Shown: positions 26,362 to 36,024 of the stretch, piece by piece | How positions within the stretch are numbered: the stretch's first letter is position 1 | How the letters are laid out: the number at the start of each line of letters is the position of its first letter | From: Novosphingobium profundi | Lineage (GTDB): Bacteria; Pseudomonadota; Alphaproteobacteria; Sphingomonadales; Sphingomonadaceae | Reading direction: 5' to 3' | Length of the DNA stretch: 64,000 nucleotides | Assembly: GCF_020524485.1 (NCBI RefSeq) | Contig: NZ_JAIVLF010000004.1 | Location: 248,001 to 312,000, forward strand | The notes under the pieces: generated by a model | Database searches by the model: none | Told to the model about the DNA's origin: nothing | What the model saw: only the letters and a program-made list of their open reading frames with translations | Position numbers and translations under genes: made by a program

Positions 26362-28257
26362 TCAGACCAATCCCAACGTGGTAAACGAACGCTCAAGCAT
26401 AAGCAGCTGCCAGAGCAAGCGCGCGTGGTCGCTCCGGCCGGCCACATGCTCCTCCACGAGATGGCCCAGGTGGCGCTGGTCGAACCAGCCTGTGGCGGCG
26501 AGCCCCTTTCCATGTGCGATTTCCCGTGCCGCGTCCTGAAGTGGCCCCCGGAACCATTGCGCAATAGGCGTTACGAAACCCTGCTTGGGGCGATAGAGGA
26601 TGTCCTCGGGAAGATGGCGCTGCATCGCCTTCTTCATCAGCCACTTGCCCTGGCGTCCTCGCACCCTGAGGCTTTCCGGCAAGCAGGCGGCAAACTCGAC
26701 GAGGCGATGATCGAGCAGCGGTTCGCGCGCCTCGAGGCCGACCGCCATGCTCGTCCGGTCAATCTTGGTCAGGATATCGCCCGGTAGCCAGAACTTGAGA
26801 TCGGCGTACTGGGCACGGTCCAGTCCCGAGCGCGCCGGTGCCTCGCGCATCAGCGCCTCGAGCGGCTGCTCGGCGCGGTAATCGCCGCGCAGTCGCTGGA
26901 AATCGGTGGAATACAGCCGCTCGCGCACTTCGGGCGTGGCGTAGGCCAAGGCCCGTGCATAACCTTGTGCACTGTCGCCCGCCAGAGCCAGCAGGGTCGA
27001 CTTCGCCCGCAAGGGACGCGGCGCCCAATCGGCCTTGGGATAGAGCGCGCCGAGCCTGCCGAACACCGCGGCCCGCGCGGACGCAGGAATCGTACCGCGC
27101 ACCCTATCTTCCGCACTCTGGAAGACATGGCGGCGATATCCTGCCAGGGCTTCGTCCGCTCCGTCGCCCGACAGGGCCACCGAGACATGCTCACGGGCAA
27201 GCTGGCAGACCCGCCAGGTCGGAAGCGCGGAGGCATCGGCGAAGGGCTCATCGAACATGCCCGCCAAAGCTTCCACCGCCTCGAAATCATCGGGTGAGAC
27301 GCGCCGCGTGACATGATCGGTTCCAAAACGCTGGGCGATCTTCTGCGCGTAGGCAGTCTCGTCGAGCCCCGCGACATCAAAGCCTATCGAGCAGGTGCGC
27401 ACGGGCTGCGCGCTTGCTTTGGCCATGAAGGCGACCACGCTGGAACTGTCGACACCCCCGGACAGGAACGCTCCCAGCGGCACGTCCGCCACCATGCGCG
27501 AGCGGACCGCCTCCTGCAAAAGCGCATGAAGTTCCTCTTCCAGCACGGCGCGGCGTCCGGAGCGACGCCCGGCAAAGCTCACGTCCCACCACTTGCTCGG
27601 CACAGGCAGGGGCTTGCCGTGGCGCAGGTGGAGGAAATGGCCAGCCGCCAGCTTGTGCACGTTCTTCAGGATCGCGCGGTGATCGGGCACGTAGCCCCAG
27701 GTCATGTAGTCCTCGACCGCCAGCGGATCCGCCTCACGCCGGAGCAGCGGATGGGCCAGCAGGGCTTTGAGTTCGGACCCGAAGATAACGCTGCCATCGC
27801 TCAAAGTAGTGTAGAACAGTGGTTTGACGCCCAGACGGTCTCGCGCGAGGAACAGGCTGCGCGCCTCCAGGTCGTATATCGCGAAGGCGAACATGCCCTG
27901 CAGATGCTGCAGGCAGTCCGTGCCCCAACGCTGCCAGGCCGCAAGGATCACCTCGCTGTCGCCATCGGTGCGAAAATGCACCCCGCCCGCCGCCAGTTCG
28001 CGGCGAAGTTCGCGGAAATTGTATATTTCGCCGTTGAAGACCAGAACTGCCCGGCCATCGCTCGAGGCCATCGGTTGGGGCGAACCGGCGAGATCGATGA
28101 TCGAAAGGCGGCGATGCCCAAGCCCTACCCCCGGCGCCGTCCAGACACCTTCGCCATCGGGGCCACGATGCGCCAGCGCATCGCACATGCCCGCCACCCG
28201 CGCCGGATCGACCGGCTTGGGTGTATCCAAATGATATATGCCCACAATTCCACACAT
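26362..28257 (-). CDS. XrtA-associated asparagine-synthetase-like amidotransferase
   Basis: 631 residues. Cys2 of MCGIVGIYHLD is the class II glutaminase nucleophile, with RHPDG-type (AHRGPDGEG) and FNGEIYN motifs. The C-terminal ATP-pyrophosphatase domain has the PP-loop SGGVDSSS and LSGDGADEALAGYRRH. It matches the subfamily restricted to exosortase A loci (TIGR03108), not housekeeping AsnB. The reaction would be ATP-dependent amidation of a carboxylate using glutamine ammonia; the acceptor, perhaps a uronic acid or a carrier-bound acid in the EPS pathway, is unknown. Last gene of the ten-gene operon, 12 bases after xrtA. Confidence 0.92.
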   Translation of the reverse strand: MCGIVGIYHLDTPKPVDPARVAGMCDALAHRGPDGEGVWTAPGVGLGHRRLSIIDLAGSPQPMASSDGRAVLVFNGEIYNFRELRRELAAGGVHFRTDGDSEVILAAWQRWGTDCLQHLQGMFAFAIYDLEARSLFLARDRLGVKPLFYTTLSDGSVIFGSELKALLAHPLLRREADPLAVEDYMTWGYVPDHRAILKNVHKLAAGHFLHLRHGKPLPVPSKWWDVSFAGRRSGRRAVLEEELHALLQEAVRSRMVADVPLGAFLSGGVDSSSVVAFMAKASAQPVRTCSIGFDVAGLDETAYAQKIAQRFGTDHVTRRVSPDDFEAVEALAGMFDEPFADASALPTWRVCQLAREHVSVALSGDGADEALAGYRRHVFQSAEDRVRGTIPASARAAVFGRLGALYPKADWAPRPLRAKSTLLALAGDSAQGYARALAYATPEVRERLYSTDFQRLRGDYRAEQPLEALMREAPARSGLDRAQYADLKFWLPGDILTKIDRTSMAVGLEAREPLLDHRLVEFAACLPESLRVRGRQGKWLMKKAMQRHLPEDILYRPKQGFVTPIAQWFRGPLQDAAREIAHGKGLAATGWFDQRHLGHLVEEHVAGRSDHARLLWQLLMLERSFTTLGLV

Positions 28258-28269
28258 GGCGGATGTGCC

Positions 28270-29829
28270 CTATCTCAGCCCGGCCACGGCGTCCATCCAA
28301 AGGGACAGATCGCCGGTCGCCTCCAGGAAATGTCCGATCCTCTGCTGGGCCCGTTCGCCCTCCCCCTCTTCGGCGGAGAGGATGAGCGTGACCGTGGGCT
28401 GTGCCCGCAGGACGAGCTGATCCTCGATGACGGCAAGCTTGAGCCGGGCATTGCTCCCCGAAAGGAGATCGCCATTGCGGTACCAGGTCATCGCCAGGCG
28501 TTCGAACTGGCCATGCGCAACCAGGCGTTCGCCGTGGCCACCCTGGGGAGCCGTCGCCGGTGCCGCCCAGGCCCAGGGGCTGTCGGGCATCACCGCGCCT
28601 TGCCCGAAGCCACCGGCCTCACGGCCTTCGCCCTGGCCCGAATAAAGCGCGATGAAAACATCGACGGTCCCGCCCTTCCCGTCCGCGTAGCGTCCCAGTA
28701 GCCGGTGATCTGCCCCTTGCGCGCGTGGTTCCCACCAGACTTCAGGGGTATAAGGAACCCGGTGCCAGCCTGTGACTTCGGGCAAGGCGATCCGGGCTGG
28801 CAAAGGCGCGGCCAGCCGGTCTGCGCTCCAGGCCCAGGCATTCACCCCCATGAGCAGAACGCACAAGGCTAATACCGCGATGATGCTCCTGCCGCGTCCG
28901 ATGGCTTCCAGCTTTGCCAGAACAGGGCTGCGCGCGAGCTTTTCAAGGTCGACCATGGGGGCATCCAAGGGCCGATCAAAGAAGCACCAGGCCCCGGCGA
29001 TGACCAGCCCCAGGACCACCGCGAAGAAGATCCAGCCATAGACGATGTGATCGAATCCCGCCGCGACCTCTATCCCCACGTGCTGGGCGGCGTAGATCGT
29101 CCCCCAGGCGCGCAGCCCGTTGGCCAGGATCGGCACGACCACACATGCGGCCAGCAAGGCAAGGCGCCGCCCCCAGCGCACGAAGCAGACGTTGGCGGCA
29201 AGGACGCCAAAGGCCACCATCGCGATCAGGAATTTCACGCCCGAGCAGGCCTCGGCTACCTTGAAGAGGCCTGCTGGTGTGTCGATGAAGACCCCTTCGA
29301 TCACGGCGGGAATGCCGCTCGCGCGGGTCAGGGCAATGGTGATCTCGGCCGTGACCATCTGGAGCGGCTTCACCAGTTCTTCCCCGAAGGGCACCATGAA
29401 CACGAGATAGAAGAGCGGAAAGCACAGGGCCATGCCCACACGGGGCCCGAGCAGCAGAGGGACGAAGGCTCCGAGTAGAGCGACGACGCCCGCCTGGCGC
29501 GCGAGGTCCAGGCCCGACACGCCGCCCAGCAACCACACAAATGCCGCGCCTGCGACCAATATCAGGCCCGGCCACCAGGCGGCGGGAGCGAGGCGCGCCA
29601 GCTGGCTGCGGCGCTGCCAGACAAGCCACATCTCGACCAGTGGGATCAGCAACATGTGGTTGTAGGTCGAGATGTCCCACCACTGCCGGGCCATGGCGGC
29701 CCAATCGCTTGCAAATCCAACCAGCAACACGAGCCAGGCGACGACCAGTGTCATCAGCGGTGTGCGCCAAGCCTGCGGAATGCGCGCGGGCAAATCACGC
29801 AAGGCCGTGGGAAATGCGGCGTTAGGCAT
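28270..29829 (-). CDS. xrtA: Exosortase A fused to an EpsI domain
   Basis: 519 residues from the ATG at 29829, which overlaps the glycosyltransferase stop by eight bases; the frame upstream of it is just shared sequence. About eight membrane segments carry the exosortase catalytic triad: Cys195 in EACSGVKFL, Arg240 in NGLRAWGTI and His261 in DHIVYGWIFF. After a further membrane segment (about 320) the C-terminal 200 residues form a periplasmic EpsI domain, a fusion typical of XrtA. It is a presumed transpeptidase that cleaves C-terminal PEP motifs of exported proteins at the inner membrane. No protein with a PEP-CTERM tail was found in this window, so its substrates lie elsewhere. Confidence 0.95.
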   Translation of the reverse strand: MPNAAFPTALRDLPARIPQAWRTPLMTLVVAWLVLLVGFASDWAAMARQWWDISTYNHMLLIPLVEMWLVWQRRSQLARLAPAAWWPGLILVAGAAFVWLLGGVSGLDLARQAGVVALLGAFVPLLLGPRVGMALCFPLFYLVFMVPFGEELVKPLQMVTAEITIALTRASGIPAVIEGVFIDTPAGLFKVAEACSGVKFLIAMVAFGVLAANVCFVRWGRRLALLAACVVVPILANGLRAWGTIYAAQHVGIEVAAGFDHIVYGWIFFAVVLGLVIAGAWCFFDRPLDAPMVDLEKLARSPVLAKLEAIGRGRSIIAVLALCVLLMGVNAWAWSADRLAAPLPARIALPEVTGWHRVPYTPEVWWEPRAQGADHRLLGRYADGKGGTVDVFIALYSGQGEGREAGGFGQGAVMPDSPWAWAAPATAPQGGHGERLVAHGQFERLAMTWYRNGDLLSGSNARLKLAVIEDQLVLRAQPTVTLILSAEEGEGERAQQRIGHFLEATGDLSLWMDAVAGLR

Positions 29830-31039
29830 CGCCGGACACCCCGCAGAGCCCCGCAAGGCCGGAAAGAGCGGCCTCCCAACTGGCGTGCCGGCAGACCCAA
29901 GCCCGCGCGGCCATGCCCATCTCCCGCCCGATGTCTGCATGAGTGGCGAGGTGGACGATGGCCGCGGCAAGGTCCTCGTCGGTGTCTCCCACGCGAAAAT
30001 CCACCCCTTCGCACGCGGGGATGCCGGTGGCCGCGCCCGATGTCAGGACCACCGGGCGCGCCATCGCCATGGCTTCCAACACCTTGTTCTGAACACCCCG
30101 CGCGATGGACAGCGGCACCAGCGCCATATCCGACGCTTCCAGAAAGGGGCGGACATCGGGAACCCGGCCCCAGACCGTGACGCCCTCTTCCTGTGCCAAC
30201 GCCTGCACCTCGCGCGTGGGATTGCGGCCCACGATGTGGAGACTTGCCTGCGGGAAATGCTCCTGCACACGCGGCAGGATCTGGCGCGCGGCGCGCTCGA
30301 CTGCGGCAATGTTGGGGGCGTAATCCATCTGCCCGGTAAACACGAGCCGCGGGAAGCCTGCTGCGCGCATTCGGGGCTCAGGCTCCACCGCATCCGGCGC
30401 GAAGGTCTGTGCATCGATCCCGTTGCCCACGGCCGCCACGCGCGAGGAGGACTGCGGCAAGCGTGCGCGCAGAAGCTCGGCTTCAGCCTCGCTGACCAGC
30501 AGCGTGGCATCGCTGCGCGCGACAATTCGCGCCTCTTCGCCCGCGAGGAGACGGCCTTCGCGCCTTTCCATCCATCGGCGCGGGCCCTTGTGGTCCTGGG
30601 CATAGGCTTCGAACTTGGCGGAATCGACATCGACAAGATCGGTCACCACGCGTCCGGCGAAGCCATCCGGGACATAGTGCGCCATCTGGCCGGAAAAGAC
30701 GAAGATGACCGCGATGTTCGCGTGGGCCAGGACGCGATCAACATAGGCGGCCAGGCGCGGATCGTGAAACGCGCGCAGACTGACCGGAACGCCAAGCGCC
30801 AGAGCTTCCAGCGCCGCGCGCGGAACGCTCTTTGTGCGAGGCAAAAGGCAATGGCTCGCCGCAAGGCCGGCCAGCTCTTTCTCGTGGTCCCAATCGGCCG
30901 GATCGTCGGCAAAGGTTGCAACATGAACAGGACCAAGCCGCGCCAGCGCCTTCAGCACATGGTGCGAGCGGATCTTGTCCCCCCGGTCGGGCGGAAACGG
31001 CAAGCGATGGGCCAGGAAAAGGATCTCGCCGCGCATCAT
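29822..31039 (-). CDS. XrtA-associated glycosyltransferase (TIGR03087 type, GT4-like)
   Basis: 405 residues from the ATG at 31039 (a second ATG follows at 31036); the start is two bases after the FemAB stop. Typical motifs are FLAHRLPFPPDRGDKIRSHH at the N-terminus, VGNGIDAQTF between the lobes, FTGQMDYAPN, and the nucleotide-sugar site ending IARGVQNKVLEAMAMA with the second Glu of the E-x7-E pattern. It would add a sugar to the EPS repeat unit on the cytoplasmic face. It is the only glycosyltransferase of this kind in the locus, so other sugars must be added by enzymes outside the window. Confidence 0.92.
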   Translation of the reverse strand: MMRGEILFLAHRLPFPPDRGDKIRSHHVLKALARLGPVHVATFADDPADWDHEKELAGLAASHCLLPRTKSVPRAALEALALGVPVSLRAFHDPRLAAYVDRVLAHANIAVIFVFSGQMAHYVPDGFAGRVVTDLVDVDSAKFEAYAQDHKGPRRWMERREGRLLAGEEARIVARSDATLLVSEAEAELLRARLPQSSSRVAAVGNGIDAQTFAPDAVEPEPRMRAAGFPRLVFTGQMDYAPNIAAVERAARQILPRVQEHFPQASLHIVGRNPTREVQALAQEEGVTVWGRVPDVRPFLEASDMALVPLSIARGVQNKVLEAMAMARPVVLTSGAATGIPACEGVDFRVGDTDEDLAAAIVHLATHADIGREMGMAARAWVCRHASWEAALSGLAGLCGVSGDA

Positions 31040-31041
31040 GC

Positions 31042-32118
31042 CTAACCGATCCCGCGTGCGATCAGGGGCCCAAGGCGATTGGCAATGCCCAGCGGCAGGC
31101 GCTGCCACAGCCGCACCTGCAGCGCCCGTTTCGCGCTTTGCGGGTTCATATCGCGCATCGCGGCCCCCGGTGCGGTCCAACTGGCGTAGGTCAACGCGCG
31201 CGGCTCGAAGCCCCAGTTGCGCTTGTAGTGGTAGGCGCCGCTGTCGGTCTTGGAGCGACCGAAGTCGAAGCTGTGCATGCCCCGGTGCCGGGCGTGGAGC
31301 ATGAGCTCGAAATACATGCGCTCGTTCGCGCGCAGCCGCCGTGCCGCCCAGGTCCCGCCGCCCCAATAGGGCATGACGGTGCCCTTGTGATAGAGGCTCA
31401 GCACGCTGGCGACCGCCTGCCCTTCATGGCGCACGGTCAGGATGTCGGCGTCCTCGCCAAAGGCCCGGAGCACGGCGCCCAGCAGCTTGCGCGGGAAAAC
31501 CGGGGTGCCCAGGTTTCGATAGCTTTCGCAAAAGACGCGGTAATGCTCGGCAAGCGCGTCCTCGCCCCGACCTACATGGACCTCCAGATCGGCCGAGAGG
31601 CTCTTGCGCACTTCGGCGCGCTGCTTGCGCGGGATCGCCTTTAGCTCGCTCTCGTCGTCCGTGGCGAGAGGGCGCGCGAAGGTGCAGTGGGAGCCGTCCT
31701 GAAGCGCCCAGCCCTCTCCCGCTGGGGGAAGCAGGCCTCCGCGCAGTTCCACCGTTGGACAGGACAAGCGCCCGGCCAGTTCGCGTGCGGCGTCGAAGAA
31801 CGCCTGCGGATCAGCTCCTTCGTGAAGCAGAAGCCCGCCGTCCACCGCGAAGCCACTCGAGGCGAGCACGCGTCCGAAGATCGGCGAGGAGATGCAGTCG
31901 AGTGGAAGAAGGCCCGAAAGTGCGCCCGCCCGCTCGGCGACCAGAGCCAGCGCCGTGTTGCCCGTCGCTTCAGCCACGGTGCAGAACCAGGCCGGACGAT
32001 GAAAGGGTGTGCCTTGCGGATGGGCCTGCACGAAGTCGTCGATACGCGCCCGTTCGCTCCGGTCGGAAAGGTCCGCCAGACGCACCTGTGTGCCGACCGG
32101 GGCAAAGGGCGCGTTCAC
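31042..32118 (-). CDS. XrtA-associated FemAB-like acyl/aminoacyl transferase
   Basis: 358 residues starting with GTG at 32118, chosen because it overlaps the deacetylase stop as GTGA. It has a double GNAT-like fold: IPRKQRAEVRKSLSADLEV in the middle, then FGEDADILTVRHEGQAVASV, VMPYWGGGTWAARRLRAN and the family end FDFGRSKTDSGAYHYKRNWG. FemAB proteins move amino acids from aminoacyl-tRNA to peptidoglycan; the PEP-CTERM-linked subfamily (TIGR03019) has no proven substrate. The presence of a carrier protein and AMP ligase in this locus suggests a carrier-bound acyl or aminoacyl donor, which is inference. Confidence 0.9.
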   Translation of the reverse strand: MNAPFAPVGTQVRLADLSDRSERARIDDFVQAHPQGTPFHRPAWFCTVAEATGNTALALVAERAGALSGLLPLDCISSPIFGRVLASSGFAVDGGLLLHEGADPQAFFDAARELAGRLSCPTVELRGGLLPPAGEGWALQDGSHCTFARPLATDDESELKAIPRKQRAEVRKSLSADLEVHVGRGEDALAEHYRVFCESYRNLGTPVFPRKLLGAVLRAFGEDADILTVRHEGQAVASVLSLYHKGTVMPYWGGGTWAARRLRANERMYFELMLHARHRGMHSFDFGRSKTDSGAYHYKRNWGFEPRALTYASWTAPGAAMRDMNPQSAKRALQVRLWQRLPLGIANRLGPLIARGIG

Positions 32119-32993
32119 GCCGCCAGTCTCACGGCGCGCTGGCGCTCGGCATCGACCAGGACGTCCATCCGGCCCCAGCGGAATTCGGCCGTCAAGCTCT
32201 GCAGCTTTCCCGCCATACGGTGAAGGTTGGTGTAGTGGCGCAGCCGCGAGCGCAGCGGGGCCCCCTCGACGCGGGGCTGGTCGGGATCGATCTCCCAAGG
32301 GTGGAAATAGAAGACCGCCGGGCGCCCCTCGGCGTTGACCTGGCGGATCGCCCAGCGCGTGAAGGCATAGGGAAGAACACGGAAGAACCCGCCTCCACCA
32401 GCCGCCAAGCGCCGCGTACCGACTTCGGCGGTGGTCACGGGAATTTCGACAAGATCGCTGCCCGCAATGGGGTGGAAAGCAAAGCGCGGCGCCTCGCGCC
32501 AGCCATAGTGATCGTGCACCACGGGCGCCACGCTCGAACTGTAGGCATATCCGGCCTCGGCCAGGACCTCGTAGGCCCAGGGGGTCCGCGCATCGATGGA
32601 AAAGCTGGGCGCGCGGTACCCCTGCACGGACGCGCCGCTCACATCCTCCAGAACCTTGCGACTGCGCGCCAGATCTTCGCGAAAGGCGTCTGCCCCCAGG
32701 CGAAACACGCGTTCGTGCGCCCAGCCATGGCTGGCGATCTCATGCCCGGCCTCGGCGATCCGGCGCATCATTGCGGGCGCGCGCTCGGCGATCCAGCCCA
32801 GCGTGAAGAAGGTTCCGGTCACGCCTGCCTCGGCAAACAGGTCGAGCACGGCCTCGCAGTTGCGCTCCACCCGCAAGGGCAGGCGATCCCAGTCGCTGCG
32901 CGCGATCACGTTCTCGAACGCCCCGACCTGGAACCAGTCCTCGACGTCGACCGAGAGGCCGTTGATGATGGCCTTTGGCCCTGCCCCGCTCAT
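32115..32993 (-). CDS. XrtA-associated polysaccharide deacetylase
   Basis: 292 residues from the ATG at 32993, which overlaps the ATPase stop (ATGA). The NodB fold is complete: LSVDVEDW with metal ligand Asp19, the HxxxH pair His89/His93 in HEIASHGWAHE, YRAPSFSID, and the late His in YFHPWEIDP. It belongs to the XrtA subfamily (TIGR03006). No signal peptide is visible, so it may act in the cytoplasm on lipid-linked sugars or be exported another way. Deacetylation would expose amino groups on the EPS, possible acceptors for the acyl module. Confidence 0.93.
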   Translation of the reverse strand: MSGAGPKAIINGLSVDVEDWFQVGAFENVIARSDWDRLPLRVERNCEAVLDLFAEAGVTGTFFTLGWIAERAPAMMRRIAEAGHEIASHGWAHERVFRLGADAFREDLARSRKVLEDVSGASVQGYRAPSFSIDARTPWAYEVLAEAGYAYSSSVAPVVHDHYGWREAPRFAFHPIAGSDLVEIPVTTAEVGTRRLAAGGGGFFRVLPYAFTRWAIRQVNAEGRPAVFYFHPWEIDPDQPRVEGAPLRSRLRHYTNLHRMAGKLQSLTAEFRWGRMDVLVDAERQRAVRLAA

Positions 32994-34273
32994 GCCGCGC
33001 TGCGCTGGTCTCCGCCGCCCTCGACCCATTCGATCAGCATGGTCAGGACATGGCGCAAGGTCCGCTCCTGTTCGTCGAGGCGAGCTTCCAGCGCCGCCGT
33101 TCGCTCATGCGCTTCGGCCAGTTGCGCCTCGAGATGGCCCACGAGTTCGGCGGAAGGATCCTCCGCTTCAAGAGCCTGTGCCTCATGGGCCTCAGCCTTG
33201 TTGGCGAGTTCCACGACCGCCTGCTGAAGCTCGCAAATCTGGGCGTCGCGATCCGCCAACGCGCTTTCGATCAGGGCAATGGCGGCGGGCGCATCGATCG
33301 CCGCGTGGTTCGCTCGTGTCGCACTCTTCCCATCTTCCTCCGACGCAAACGCAGCATCGTGCGCGATCGCGACCGAAGCGGGCACCCCGTTGTCGAGCGA
33401 ATGGTCGGGATGGTGGTGCGCCGTTCGAGCCTCTTCGCCCTCGTGGCCATGACCGATGGTGCCGTCGTGCTTCATTTCGTCCAGCACCTGCGTGAGCATG
33501 GCGCTGTCGATCCGCGTGCGCTGCTCGACCGATCCGAGCAGCAAGAGGCGGTTGGCGACCTGGTTGATCCGGCGCGGGACACCGCCCGTCGCCTCGTAGA
33601 TGCCGGAAAAGACGCGCTGATCGAAGCTGGGATTGCCGTCCCACCCCACGCAGGTGAGGCGATGTTCGATGTAGGCCTGGACTTCCTTGGGTTGCATCGC
33701 GGTCAGGTGGTGGGTTGCGATAACGCGCTGGCGCAACTGCTCCAGCCGGTCGCTTTCCATCAGCGTGGTGCGAAATTCGGGCTGGCCCAGCAGCAGCGTC
33801 TGGAGCAGCGGGTGCGACCCCAGCTGGAAGTTCGAAAGCATCCGCAGCTCTTCGAGCGCGGTGATCGAGAGGTTCTGCGCCTCGTCCACGATCAGCAGCG
33901 AACGGCGCCCCGCACGCGCTTCCTCGTGGAGGAAGGCCTCGATCGCGCCAAGCGCGGAAGCCTTGTCGTGCCCGTCGACCTCGACCCCGAAGGCCCGCGC
34001 GACGACATGGACGATCTCTTCGCCATCGAGCGCGCTGGTCACCACGTTGGCCGCGGTCATCCGGCCCGGATCGATCGTGGCCATGAGGTAGGCGACGAGC
34101 GTCGACTTGCCCGAGCCGACCTCGCCGGTGATGGCGACGAAGCCCTCCCCCTGCGCGAGGCCATATCCCAGGTAGGAGAGCGCCTTGCGGTGCGTCACGC
34201 TCTCGAAATAGAACGCCGGGTCGGGCGTCAGCTGGAAGGGTCTGGCTTCGAGCCCGTAGAAATCATCGAACAT
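32990..34273 (-). CDS. XrtA-associated AAA ATPase (ExeA-like)
   Basis: 427 residues. An N-terminal block shared with ExeA/GspA (MFDDFYGLEARPFQLTPDPA) precedes Walker A GEVGSGKST (50-58), Walker B LLIVDEAQN (126-134) and the arginine-finger region GGVPRRINQVANRLL. The last 80 residues are a predicted coiled coil rich in Glu/Ala/Leu. The subfamily (TIGR03015) always sits in XrtA EPS loci; it is thought to energise or gate export or assembly, but this is unproven. Twenty bases downstream of the outer-membrane protein gene. Confidence 0.93.
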   Translation of the reverse strand: MFDDFYGLEARPFQLTPDPAFYFESVTHRKALSYLGYGLAQGEGFVAITGEVGSGKSTLVAYLMATIDPGRMTAANVVTSALDGEEIVHVVARAFGVEVDGHDKASALGAIEAFLHEEARAGRRSLLIVDEAQNLSITALEELRMLSNFQLGSHPLLQTLLLGQPEFRTTLMESDRLEQLRQRVIATHHLTAMQPKEVQAYIEHRLTCVGWDGNPSFDQRVFSGIYEATGGVPRRINQVANRLLLLGSVEQRTRIDSAMLTQVLDEMKHDGTIGHGHEGEEARTAHHHPDHSLDNGVPASVAIAHDAAFASEEDGKSATRANHAAIDAPAAIALIESALADRDAQICELQQAVVELANKAEAHEAQALEAEDPSAELVGHLEAQLAEAHERTAALEARLDEQERTLRHVLTMLIEWVEGGGDQRSAA

Positions 34274-34293
34274 CGTGAACTCCTCCCTCGAAG

Positions 34294-36024
34294 TCAGAAG
34301 TTGTAGCGAAGGCCGGCAAGGCCTGTCAGCGACCAGTAGTCGCGCACCGTGTCGAGGTCATAGCTCGAACCATCGACCGACACGGCCAGAGTACCGCGCA
34401 GGCGCGGCGTGATCATGTGGTAATAGGACGCGGCCAGACCATAGGTCGTGACATCGCCGAATGCGGTGTCGGTCGATTTGATCCAGTTGACGTAGCCATT
34501 CGTCGACCAGCCCGCGTTACGGCCCAGCGGCCCCGACAGGTAGAGCGAGGCCCACGTGTTCTCGTCGACCATGCCATCGGCGCTGGCAAGGATGGTCCCC
34601 TGCGCGGCGATATACTTGCGCCGGTCATAGCCAAGCCCGATCCCTGCGCTCAAGCGGCCAATCTGCATCGTGTAACTGGCTGCGATGCCGCGCGCGCGGA
34701 AGGCCGAAGCGCGCAGCGAACCCAGGACGCCGGGAAGACAGTTGCTGCCCTCCAGCGAATTGACGCAGCCCACCAGATCGCCCGTCACCGGATCGCGCAC
34801 CGCCTCGAAATCGGTCGGAAGGTCGTTGAGCGCGCGGTTGATCTGCCCCCCGAAGCCAGCCAGGTTGTCGTAGACCGAAACGCTGAGCGTCTTGCGGTCA
34901 TCGGGCGAGTAGGCAAGCTGGCCACCGAAGGTGGTGGAGCCGTAACGGCGCCCCACATGCGCCGAGAACGACGTACGTCGGCTCGGCCGCCACATCACGG
35001 CGACGTCCCACAGGATGCCCGAGACATCGTAGGACAGCTGGCGAGGCGAACTCTTGTCGGTCACGTACTGCCCGTCGCGCCCGATCAAGGGGCGATCCTC
35101 GGCATCGGTGGCCGCGTCGCGGTTCGAAATCTCGACATCCTCGTACCCGATGGCGCCGACGACCTGTACGGTCCGGCTCACCGGCAAGGTTACCATCGCG
35201 CGCGCCTGCATGTCGCGCACGCGCTGGTCGAGAACGGAGATATCCTCCTGGTAGGCGCTCCCGGCCACGGCAAGGCCGACAGGAAGCACCGTGCCCGGCT
35301 TGACGCCCGCCTGAAGCTCGACCGACTGCACCACGCTGTCCTCGCTGCGCGTGACGCGCTCGCCGTCCGGCGTTGGCAGGAAGGCGTTGCCCTGCTCCAC
35401 CCGCGAATAGCCCGCGCGGTAGCTGCCCTGAACATCCACGGCACCCGCGCGCGTGGAAAGGGTCGGCCCGGCGTAGACCGAATAGACCGTGCGCCGGTCG
35501 TCCCCGCCCAAATAGCGCGCCGATCCACCCGAAAAGCTCGATTGCGTGGCAAGGCCGCCCGCCTCAAGCGTCAGGCCCGGCGTCACTGTCGCGTAGCCGC
35601 GCGCGACACCGCTCAGGATATCGCTGTCGCGCGCATCCCCCCAACCGATCTGGCGGGCATAGCGCGCCGACAGCGAAAGACCGGTGCGCCGCCCCTGGAG
35701 CCCGGCGTCGACGCCAACTGCGGCCTGGGTATAAGTCAGGACGTCGCTGCCCGGCGAAAGCTGGGCGCTGACGATCTGGTCCAGTTCGATGTAGGGGCGT
35801 ATTTCCACGCGGCGTCCGTCCGTGGCCTTCTCGCCCTGCGCGTCGCCCGAAGGACCGGCACCCGAAGCTCCGTTGCCCGACGTGGCACCGGGATCGGCTG
35901 CGTCCTCATCGCCAAGCCCGCCATAGCCCAGGGTTTGCGCGGCGGCGCTGCCGGGACAAGCCCCGGACACACAGGCAAGGACGAACCCCAGGCCTGCATA
36001 GGTCAAAAGGGAATGGCCGCGCAT
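34294..36024 (-). CDS. XrtA-associated outer-membrane beta-barrel protein (TIGR03016 type)
   Basis: 576 residues from the ATG at 36024, overlapping the kinase stop as TGATG. A signal peptide (about 1-30) is followed by a short Gly/Asp/Ser-rich linker and about 500 residues of alternating amphipathic strands with Tyr/Trp/Phe girdles, ending in the outer-membrane signature LTGLAGLRYNF with terminal Phe. It probably forms the barrel that passes or anchors EPS at the outer membrane. No known enzymatic motif. Its large size compared with a secretin-like plug fits a beta-barrel role, but direct function is unknown. Confidence 0.9.
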   Translation of the reverse strand: MRGHSLLTYAGLGFVLACVSGACPGSAAAQTLGYGGLGDEDAADPGATSGNGASGAGPSGDAQGEKATDGRRVEIRPYIELDQIVSAQLSPGSDVLTYTQAAVGVDAGLQGRRTGLSLSARYARQIGWGDARDSDILSGVARGYATVTPGLTLEAGGLATQSSFSGGSARYLGGDDRRTVYSVYAGPTLSTRAGAVDVQGSYRAGYSRVEQGNAFLPTPDGERVTRSEDSVVQSVELQAGVKPGTVLPVGLAVAGSAYQEDISVLDQRVRDMQARAMVTLPVSRTVQVVGAIGYEDVEISNRDAATDAEDRPLIGRDGQYVTDKSSPRQLSYDVSGILWDVAVMWRPSRRTSFSAHVGRRYGSTTFGGQLAYSPDDRKTLSVSVYDNLAGFGGQINRALNDLPTDFEAVRDPVTGDLVGCVNSLEGSNCLPGVLGSLRASAFRARGIAASYTMQIGRLSAGIGLGYDRRKYIAAQGTILASADGMVDENTWASLYLSGPLGRNAGWSTNGYVNWIKSTDTAFGDVTTYGLAASYYHMITPRLRGTLAVSVDGSSYDLDTVRDYWSLTGLAGLRYNF

